Of a DNA stretch of 28,624 bases, positions 21,044 through 28,624 are shown piece by piece. Source of the stretch: Pigoraptor chileana (lineage: Eukaryota > Opisthokonta > Filasterea); the NCBI GenBank assembly GCA_943704495.1, contig CALSCR010002080.1, positions 1 through 28,624 on the forward strand, in the 5' to 3' direction. Position numbers and translations under genes: made by a program. Each line of letters begins with the position of its first letter. Positions within the stretch are counted from its first letter, which is position 1. A model generated the notes under the pieces. The model made no database searches and was not told the DNA's origin. It was given only the letters and a program-made list of their open reading frames with translations.

Positions 21044-24000
21044 CTGCATTTGCCCATAAGAAATGCGAGAGAAGCATGCAATTGAACAGCCATCGCAAAA
21101 AACGCAGAAACTGCACCAGGCAAGGAATGGTTGCAATGCAAATTGCATTGAAGCACGACACACTATGAGAGGGCCCAAATAGCATCATTAAAGGAGTGCC
21201 CACCGCCAAAGGTAATTGCTGATCGGGCGGGTCGCTTGAGACTGTAAATGTAATCGCAGTATTTTGGCGCGGGCTCCAGCAAGTTAGTGCCAGTGAGCGC
21301 CGGCGCAAAGTCCCGGTAGAGGGCGTTGTTGCCACGGGCTCCGTCGACAATTGTTGCGGCCAATGCCCGGTCTGCAGAGAAGAGGCCTCCGCGGCCAAGT
21401 CCGGTCCAGCCCTCCCGCGAAAAGAGAACCTTCTGGAGCTGGCGGAAGGGAGGGACCAGCGTCGAGTTCACACCCTTGGTCGCGTCACTGCGGCAGGTGC
21501 ACAGGGGAGATGCATCCCGGGCGCGCATGGAAACAAAGAATAAAGGTAATCGTAAACAAGAGAGCGAATACCAGCAGAGCATTCTACGCAAATAAGTTAC
21601 AATTCATCTCCACTCTCGTGTGGCAGCGGCACAAGACTCACGCATAGGCCGACTGAAAAATCGTCGGCTCGAATGAGAATGTTCCCGCAAACAGGCCGCG
21701 CGCGAGCGTCGTCTTGAAATCCACTGAGAGGGAGGCCTTATAATCGACCTTGGAGTTTGCATTGGATGAAAATTGCTTTTGGTACAGCGAAGAGGATGGG
21801 TTCTTTGACGGATCGGCGTCCGAAGAGGACGATGTGAGGGCAAATTTGAGCACCGTGTGCGCTGAGTCCACAATATTCTGCAGCTGCCCCATTGACTTTG
21901 ATTGGACACTGTCCATGTTGGCAATGTAAAACTCGCGAGACATGGCCTCGAAGAAATTGTCCGACGGGAGCTATGCCGGATGCAACAAGCGCAATGATGA
22001 GGTCAGGGAGAATATGTGCGAGTGTGTCTCTGTTAGTGGAGTCGGAGGGAGGGGGGGGGTCTACTGATTGGGTTGCGCGGGTTTTGTAATTCTGCAAACT
22101 AAAGAGATGCGTCTGTCGTTTTTGCGGATTTCGGTTCTATTTTTGAGTGCCGCAAAGAGCCCAAACACAAGCAGCACCAAGCCCCACACACAAGTCGGCG
22201 CACACCGGCCGTGCGTCAAATTGCCAAAATGCCCAAACTAATCTACGGCAAACTCACCGGGTTCAATTCAAAGCGGCACACTAGCCCCTTCACGACGCCG
22301 TACTCATTGACGTAGTCCTGATAGTTGTTGTTGTTGGGATACTTGGCCTTAACGAAATCGTCAAACGACTTGCACGAGTGGGCGCATGCGTAGTCATCAT
22401 ATGCGATCGAATTCTGTATGCGAAAAAAGCCCCTGTCTGCCCTGAATATGAACGCGAGCTTGCCATCTCCACTGACGCACGCAGAGTATGTGGACCGCTC
22501 CTGGTTTTCTTTGGGGTTCTTGGTGATTGTGCCGCCCGTGCCGGAGGTCACACCGCCATCAGAAGCGCGATAGTTGATGGCGGCCACGAGGTCTTTCACT
22601 GCAGCGACGCCGTCCACGCCCTGTAGAGCAACAATGTTTGACTGGCGCACCATGTTGATGAGTGTGTGCCACGTGGGGGTCCAGTCGCCCGCGCGACGAA
22701 GCCGACCGATTCCATTGATGCTCCACGAAATCACTATGGGGAGTATGCATCGAATGGGTTAGGGGTAGGGCTGCGAGGTTAGGGTTGGGGCTGCGAGGAT
22801 CAACAAAACAAAGTATGCGCGGGCAAATAAAAACATTAAAATGAAGGCTGTCCACTCACACGGCATCTTCTTCGGCGCAGACAGACAGTCTGTATTGTCC
22901 GTGGGTTCGCCTTTGCCGAGAGCGATGAGCCGCTGAAAGAACCACTCTTTGCATTCTGAAAACGAACAGAGGCCACATTGCGATAAGACACGGAGGTAAG
23001 TCAGTGCAGCAACGGACCATCGCATTTGCTAACTAACGAAAACCACAAAGTGCCGGGGATAAGAGCGATGTGGCCTTTTGCCCACCTTTTTGCGCGATCT
23101 TCTGATCGCCGTTACCGATAAACACACGCGAGTATTGCGTGAGCTGGGTCCACCGGGGAACAGAATCTGTCACCTGCTGCAGCTCACCAACGACGCACGA
23201 GAGTGTCGGAAATGCCTTTCGTGTGTAACATCCGACATACGACCACATCCGCAGCATTTTCTCCAGCGGATTAATGAAACGCGAGCACATGGACGCAAGG
23301 TCAGGTCCGGAGGGGTCGACAATGATGCGAACATTGATACCCGTCACCTTGGTATTGTACAGCAACAGCGCCTGTCGGTTGTGGGAGCGATTGGGAATTT
23401 AATTAAACATATCACAGCCTACATACGCACATAACACGCACATGCACACTCAATACGCACACGCACATACATACACACGTCGACTACGCACACGCACACG
23501 CACAAGCACACTTACAGAAACACACATACGCACATGCACACACTTACACATACAAGAGAGACCTGAAAAACATACCCTCATCCCTGACGTTGCATCTGGA
23601 TCAAGAATATCGTACGAAAACGGGAGCGGATCGCCGCGGACGGTCACGCCGTCCACCCAAACTGTGACTTCGCCAGAAAGCGACATTGCGTATCCCTCAT
23701 GGAAGAGTTCCCAGATGGGAAGTGGGTTTCGAGAGTTGAACAGAAGCGTCGGAGGGTCATCGCCCGGATTCTTTGACAAGAATAGAGGCGCGAATGCCTT
23801 GTACAGGGGATGCTTATCAAGGCAGTGCTCGCTCTCGATTATGCATGCCCGCCTACGCGCATGGGTGGATGAGGTGAGTGGCGTGAGCGGCGTGAGTCGT
23901 GGGAGAGGTGTGAGTGGTGTGCGTGGTGTGAGTAGTATGAGTGGCGTGACACCCGCAAGGTAGCCTGTGTGGGACAAACAACAGGATAACCAAAGCGCCC

Positions 24001-25921
24001 CGGATGAGCCACTCACCAGTGCGCCGTGCTTGTGACCTGTGAGTTGCCGACCCCGAGCCACTCTTGCAGGGACCCCGAGAGCCTGCTGAGCTTCTTCTTG
24101 AACCCTTCCTTCCACTGCGCCTTGCTGGCTTCGAGGTCTGTCGCCGCAGACGCTCCAGGAGTGGACTCGTAGATGATGCGCTCGCCAGTCACAAGCTTAG
24201 TAATGCCAACGTGAAGCTGTCCAGCATTTGGTGGAACATCGAAATCATACATGCCGACTTTGCTTGCCTCGCGCAGAAAGGCGCCACAAGCAGCACGAGT
24301 AAATTCCTTCTTGATGCCTGCAAAGTGCGACAAATGAGAAGGTTGTGATGTTCAAATCAATATCATATCCGTGTGGGCCTCCGTCAAGAAATATCAAGGG
24401 TGTAGGATTCAAGTCAATGTCTTCGCATATGGACTCCACAACAAGAAAGAGAGATATGTAGGATTCAAGTCAGTGACTAAGGTGCAGTGCCCATGGACTC
24501 CACACCTCCACCAGAAAGAGAGAGTGGAGACAGTGAAACGCGCAGTATTGCAGGTACTCACACTGCGACAGGAAGCACATTTCCAGGGAGGCGGCGAGGT
24601 TCTGGCTGAGACCCGTTTTTGCAACAAAGTCGGTCAAGATGTCCTTCATCGCCTTCCCTACGTCTTCAGAGCCGCAGAACTCCTTGTCTTTGTCCGACAT
24701 GGACTTTGTATCCATTGCATTTCTGGCCTTGTCAACAGCGTCTTCGGGTAGGTTCCCCTGCGATAATGAGTCATACCAGCGGTTGCCAGAGGGAAGTTCC
24801 TTGAATGCTGTCGCGGGCTGGAACGTCCACGAGAACTTCTCGCTCTCGGGCTTGTTGCACCGCTTGCGTTTCTCGCCTGAAATGCATTGAGTTGAGTTTT
24901 TGCATATCATCAAACAGATGATTAAGCAATGCCCATGAATAAAGCTTCGATGATTTGGCCCGATTCATAGCGCACTTGTTTTGCGCATCGATTGTTGCGA
25001 TACCAAAACAAATTTGAAATTGACCAAGCAGGTGGACGAAGGGAAGCAACGAACAAGAAAAGATTCGGAACAAAGGAGAAAAAAGGAAATCTGATTTTGT
25101 CTAGATGCGAGCGCACCTCCATCAAGGCGCCCCACAAAGCCGTTTGCCGCCGCAAGCACCTTCTTGTCGGATGCGAGGCGCAAGTAACCCCAATCGACAG
25201 GAATTGCAATCAGAGACCCGTCGTAGTCGGTCAATCGCACCGTCACAATCTCGGCATAGTCGTTGTTACGCTACAATTTTCAACATTAAAACAAAGAAGT
25301 TATATATATATATATGCGTGTGTGTGCGTGTGTGTCTATATGCACAAAATTTAATCGCGAACCAAAAATAATAAAACACAATAAACACAACAACAAAGTT
25401 TCTTGCGACTCTTCTGACACTTCGAGGGGCAGCTGAGCCATTTTTTTCATACAACGAGAAATACCCACCCATTCCTGCGTCACGTCATCCACGTAGACAC
25501 ACACAACCTTTGTCGGGGTGCTCATTCTGTGCGGCTTTGTGCGTGCAAGTTTGGTGGGGAAAGCCGAGTCCAGAGACCCTTGCCACAGACACATTAATAG
25601 ATCGGGATCTTTAGGTGTTGCAAGCTCAAACTGGAATGCGGGCAGCGCAAATGCTGCACAGAGCAGTAAGAGATGCGGCAACAACGGAAAAGTGAGCACG
25701 CATTGCATGGTGCACTTCTACTCCCTCGCCAGCATGGGTCAGTCCGTATGCGCTGGAGTTTGAATGGAGGCCGATGAGACCCTATAACAGTTTGATGTAC
25801 CTGTCTCTGGATCTACAAAAAGCCCATAATCGTCGTCCGCCGCCTTGGCACACGCAACAATACAGAGTGTTACGATCAGTGCCGAGAGGGCCATGAACTG
25901 TCTGCGAATCCACAACGTCAT
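19683..25921 (-). CDS. Secreted protein with two tandem degenerate DNase I-like (EEP) domains
   Basis: Fourteen exons: 25921-25801, 25653-25469, 25270-25117, 24876-24562, 24317-24017, 23852-23576, 23371-23086, 22955-22860, 22733-22258, 21970-21642, 21487-21204, 21043-20550, 20396-20167 and 20046-19683. All junctions are GT-AG and in frame, giving 1,303 residues. The start at 25921 has a purine at -3 and opens a clear signal peptide (about residues 1-27, cleavage after AKA). Residues 28-578 match nothing I recognise; they are cysteine-containing, mostly soluble, and contain a WELF...VTVWVDGVTV stretch. Residues about 580-940 and 942-1303 each follow the EEP order, with catalytic residues replaced. 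It should enter the secretory pathway; function unknown. The acceptor of exon 6 is the least certain (23852, or a nearby AG in the same phase). Confidence 0.85.
21204..22733 (-). other. EEP-like domain 1 (degenerate)
   Basis: Exons 9-11. The first strand reads ISWSINGIGRLRR (from residue 580), as in EEP SWNINGIGRLR, with Ser583 in place of Asn. Then IVALQGV (Gly617 where QEV has the metal-binding Glu), a GKLAFIFRAD strand, GLVCRFEL, and FYIANMDS where NxHS is usual. The fold assignment is inference from strand order; the end of the domain is unclear. Confidence 0.6.
22757..22796. repeat. Two tandem 20-bp TTAGGG-containing units
   Basis: Units starting GGTTAGGG and ending GGGCTGCGA occur at 22757-22776 and 22777-22796, differing at one or two positions. 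They lie in the intron 22734-22859 of the pseudo-EEP gene. Confidence 0.85.
23430..23560. repeat. CA-rich simple-sequence tract in an intron
   Basis: Imperfect CACACA/CACATACA runs fill most of the intron 23372-23575 of the pseudo-EEP gene. Its apparent coding frames are translation of low-complexity sequence. Confidence 0.8.
23874..23950. repeat. GTGAGTGGC-type minisatellite in an intron
   Basis: About eight imperfect copies of a roughly 9-bp unit, GTGAGTGGY, lie in the intron 23853-24016. Each copy resembles a splice-donor hexamer, but on the strand opposite the gene. Confidence 0.75.
24351..24525. repeat. Three diverged tandem copies of a 56-57 bp unit
   Basis: Copies begin TTCAAATCAAT at 24351, TTCAAGTCAAT at 24408 and TTCAAGTCAGT at 24464. 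Each continues into a TGG(A/G)CTCC-like block and an AAGAAA-rich end. The array sits inside the intron 24318-24561 and the last copy carries an insertion. Confidence 0.75.
25300..25335. repeat. TA then GT microsatellite in an intron
   Basis: A (TA)n run at 25300-25315 is followed by TGTGTG-rich sequence to about 25335, inside the intron 25271-25468. Confidence 0.8.
25841..25921 (-). other. Signal peptide of the pseudo-EEP protein
   Basis: Residues 1-27 have a basic start (WIRRQ), a long hydrophobic core (MALSALIVTLCIVAC) and an A-x-A cleavage site (AKA before ADDD). No second membrane segment is obvious in the rest, so secretion or lumenal residence is expected. Confidence 0.8.
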
Positions 25922-26440
25922 CTTGATAGCTATGTTGAGTACACAACGTGACGCGCCCGCATGAATGAGGCGACGAATAGGACAAATAGCGTGGGCAATG
26001 ACGGTCGGACTCGCATAGACAATAATGTGTTGACCGAAAGCGGAACTCGGACCTCTTAAAAGTAAAGGACCTTCTAATGCAAGAACATCCCCTCTGAATC
26101 CAGCTAAGCTTCAGTAAACAATCTGGATGCATATTGTGTGTGGCTGTGGCTGTCCACTGGCGGGCGATGCCGGACACCGACGGACAGTCGTTTTACCGAG
26201 ATCTCGCTAATACTGACCACCGCTCAGCCACCCAAACCATGACATCACAGTTCCTCACGTGGTTCACCTACTTATCACAATTGGCTGTTTGAGTATGGGT
26301 GTTTGTATGGCAGCTGACGGCAAGGCTACTAAAAAGTATGACAAGTATGACAATTAGTGGCATTGAAAATTGAGTGTGGGATTGTGTGCGGAGGACTGTC
26401 ACGCGGGGTCGTCAGTCGGTGGAAGCCAGAGTGACCGCCG

Positions 26441-26454
26441 CACTCTCGAGAGTG
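26441..26454. promoter_or_regulatory. Perfect 14-bp palindrome in the divergent promoter region
   Basis: CACTCTCGAGAGTG is self-complementary. GCCG on its left and CGGC a few bases to its right extend the symmetry loosely. It may be a dimeric transcription-factor site; this is inference. Confidence 0.35.
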
Positions 26455-26601
26455 TGTCAGCGGCGCTGTATGATGGTCGGTTACGTGGAACATCGGGTGT
26501 CGGTCATACTCTGCGTCATAGACCAACGCGCGGTTTGCACCACATGGCCACCCAAGCGCCATCACAATGGAAATTGACTCAATCACCCCGCCGTCACCAG
26601 C

Positions 26602-26607
26602 TATAAA
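26602..26607 (+). promoter_or_regulatory. TATA-like box upstream of the ABC transporter
   Basis: TATAAA lies 129 bp before the ABC transporter ATG. Its distance allows a 5' UTR of about 100 bp. A further A/T-rich run lies near 26677-26697. Confidence 0.35.
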
Positions 26608-26735
26608 GACGCACACTAAACTGACGCGCAAAAATAGCAGTACTGTTCCGAAACTTCCGATTCTCCGCCGGTCGTTAATATATTTCTTTATATTTAGTCG
26701 CGGACTTCACGCCCTCGTGGCATTGACGGGGGAAG

Positions 26736-27786
26736 ATGTCGGGCGACCGACGCCAAAGCGAATATGTCATCGAGCTCGCCGAGGCGTCAGAAGCGGCGAA
26801 GAAGGAGCAGACCTCAAACGCCAATGGTCTCGACAGCGACTCGAAGCGCGAGTTCAGCGACGTGGACAATGTGCGCATCCAAGTGCAACCCGATGCCGAC
26901 TCGCACAGCGTCACCCCTGACGGCAAGCGGAGCAAGGACGACAAGAAAGCAGGCGTCAAAGACGAAGGGGGGGAGGATGCCAAGAAGAGCGCAAAGACCG
27001 CGGTGGTGAAACCGCAGGTCCCATTTTCGGAACTACTTTTCCGTTTTGCGACGCCAGGTATAAAGCAGTGTGTTTTGCATATGTATATACATATGTGCCT
27101 GTTGTATCAATTCCTGTTGTGTCTGGTGGTGACGAGTGGCTTGTTACTAACACCGCATCCGCTACTGTTCGGGCATCACCAGGCGACAAATTCCTTATGC
27201 TCATCGGCTCCATCGGCGCAATGGGCGCGGGAGCGGGCATGCCATGCATGACCATCATATTCGGCGAGATGATCAACGTAAGTGCTCTCACTTGAGCGAT
27301 GAAGGAAGATGTTGAAATTGTGTACTCTCGCACGTCCCTTGTTGCGCTCTTGTGCTCAACCTCTCCTACGTGTGTAAACATTTGATCGGTGTGTTTTTTC
27401 CTGCCAGGTCTTCACCAAGTACGATCAGGGCGAGTACGACAGCCACGAGTTTATGAACCAGATTCGCATGTACACATATTACTTCCTTGGTCTCGCCGCA
27501 ATCACATTTGTGTGCGGCTATCTTCAGTTTGCTCTCTGGATGATCAGCAGCGAGCGTCAAAACCGCCGCATTCGCATAGAGTATGTGCGCAGCATACTGC
27601 GGCAGGACATCGGCTGGTTTGACGGCCAGAAGAGCGGAGACCTGACAACACGCATATCGAGGTGGGTGACTGTTACTTTTGAGAACGAGAGTGCTGTTCA
27701 AGTTTGCGTTGCTTTGAGTTTTGTTTCATCAGTATTCTGTTCTGAGCCACCTTGGCTGGCCGAGATTCATTCACTAAGATGTGGGG

Positions 27787-27818
<32 letters not shown>

Positions 27819-28624
27819 CTGCATTTGCAGTGACACAATGCTCATCCAGGACGCGATGGGAGAAAAGGTCGGGACGGCCGTGCAGCACACGACAACATTT
27901 ATTGCGGGTGAGTCCGTCACATTCTCACATCCTTCAAGGCGATGGCTATATTCCCATCTCTTGCTGTGCAATTTCGACGAATTGAAGCAAGGCAGTGTTG
28001 TATTGTGGCGCCCATCGACGTGTGCAATTATCACCACTGCAGCCCCTGGGTGATGACGGCCATTAACCTGCTCTTTATACTCTGCGCCACACACACACAC
28101 ACACACACGCACATAGGCTTTGTGATTGGCTTTGTTCGCGGCTGGCGGCTGGCCCTCGTGCTCATCGCCGTGACTCCACTGCTCGCCGGTTGCGCCGCTT
28201 TCTTTGGCAAGATGCTTGTCTCCTTGACGACCAAAAGCCAGGAAGCCTACGCAAATGCAGGCTCGCGCGCGGAAGAGGTCATCTCGTCCATGCGAACAAT
28301 TGCTGCGTTCTCATCCGAGGACAAAGTCTGCGCCCGCTATGGCGACGCGCTCAAGGAGGCGCACTCGAGCGGCGTGAAGAAGGGCCACGTGACCGGCGCG
28401 GGTGTCGCCGCAACCTTCTTTGTCATGTTCTGCACGTATGCGCTGGCGTTTTGGTACGGCTCCACGCAAATTCTTGACGGGAACATGACCTCTGGGACAG
28501 TTTTGAACGTGTTTTTTGCTGTCCTCATCGGCGCCTTCTCCCTGGGCCATGCGGGCCCGCCAATTACTGCCATTTCTGAGGGGCGCGGCGCGGCGCACAT
28601 TGTCTTTGACACGATCAGCCGCAC
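26736..28624 (+). CDS. ABCB-family (P-glycoprotein/MDR-type) ABC transporter, 5' part
   Basis: Exons 26736-27057, 27183-27277, 27408-27661, 27831-27907 and 28117 to beyond 28624; junction phases 1,0,2,1, giving 418 residues here. The first 95 or so residues are a charged cytosolic tail, followed by VPFSELLFRFATPGDKFLML, the usual entry to TM1. TM helices follow at MLIGSIGAMGAGAGMPCMTI and YYFLGLAAITFVCGYLQFAL, then the coupling block RIRIEYVRSILRQDIGWFD. Family hallmarks continue: LTTRISSDTMLIQDAMGEKVG, then FVIGFVRGWRLALVLIAVTP, SSMRTIAAFSSEDK and AFWYGSTQILDG. These define the first transmembrane domain of a full-size or half ABCB exporter. The Walker motifs lie beyond the window, so substrate and full or half size cannot be told. 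The ATG follows an in-frame region without better alternatives. Confidence 0.93.
27787..27814. repeat. (GT)n microsatellite in ABC transporter intron 3
   Basis: A run of about 13 TG/GT dinucleotides in the intron 27662-27830, close to the acceptor, where it may act as part of the pyrimidine-like tract. Confidence 0.9.
28088..28109. repeat. (CA)n microsatellite in ABC transporter intron 4
   Basis: About ten CA dinucleotides immediately before the CATAG acceptor of the intron 27908-28116. Confidence 0.9.

Larger units (their letters stand above)
25922..26735. promoter_or_regulatory. Divergent intergenic region between pseudo-EEP gene and ABC transporter
   Basis: 814 bp separate the two start codons. 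It contains a CACGTG E-box core (26256-26261), a 2x9-bp AAGTATGAC repeat (26334-26351), a perfect palindrome (26441-26454) and a TATAAA (26602-26607). Short open frames here lack homology or splice support. Confidence 0.5.

Noticed and set aside
23442-23963. Plus-strand ORF of 173 codons
   Set aside because: Mostly translation of CA-rich and GTGAGT minisatellite sequence across two introns and antisense to an exon.
24351-24525. CRISPR-like repeat array
   Set aside because: Contiguous tandem copies without spacers, in a eukaryotic intron.
1-28624. Transposons, endogenous viral elements, tRNA or rRNA genes
   Set aside because: No reverse transcriptase, transposase or capsid-like coding sequence, long terminal repeats, or tRNA cloverleaf pattern was recognised by eye; a systematic search was not possible.

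Overview
This window is nuclear DNA of an intron-rich eukaryote. All four genes are split by many short introns (about 80 to 570 bp, mostly GT-AG, with one likely GC-AG). Several introns carry CA/TG microsatellites or minisatellites. The mix of domains (a large-lipid-transfer-protein N-module, LECT2-like M23, FN3-like arrays, EGF, and a plant-ACX3-like acyl-CoA oxidase) suggests a unicellular eukaryote, perhaps a choanoflagellate, another unicellular holozoan, or an apusomonad-type lineage. I cannot settle the taxon from sequence alone.

Layout. (1) 216..13753, minus strand: ten exons of a giant secreted protein, at least 3,925 residues, that runs off the left edge. In order it has a signal peptide, a vitellogenin/MTP/apoB-type lipid-transfer N-module, furin-like basic sites, an amphipathic helical stretch, a LECT2-like M23 domain, a beta-rich stretch, about 16 FN3-like repeats, a GH16-like lectin/glucanase-fold domain, calcium-binding EGF modules and a PPC-like beta domain. 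(2) 13754..14386: divergent intergenic region. (3) 14387..19395, plus strand: a complete 19-exon, 707-residue acyl-CoA oxidase of the plant ACX3 type, with an N-terminal PTS2-like peroxisome signal. (4) 19683..25921, minus strand: a complete 14-exon, 1,303-residue secreted protein. Its C-terminal half looks like two tandem DNase I-like (EEP) folds with the catalytic residues replaced; its N-terminal half is unrecognised. It is convergent with the oxidase, and the candidate poly(A) signals overlap. (5) 25922..26735: divergent intergenic region with a palindrome and a TATA-like box. (6) 26736 to the right edge, plus strand: the first five exons of an ABCB (P-glycoprotein/MDR-type) transporter, covering the cytosolic N-tail and most of the first transmembrane domain.

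Exon junctions were built by hand. Every junction keeps the reading frame, and in the oxidase and ABC transporter they also agree with family alignments recalled from memory. The four genes show no obvious shared pathway. The oxidase (fatty-acid beta-oxidation), the lipid-transfer-like protein and a possible lipid/xenobiotic ABC exporter could loosely share lipid handling, but that is speculation. The most novel items are the lipid-transfer-module fusion with embedded pseudo-peptidase and pseudo-GH16 domains, and the secreted tandem pseudo-EEP protein.
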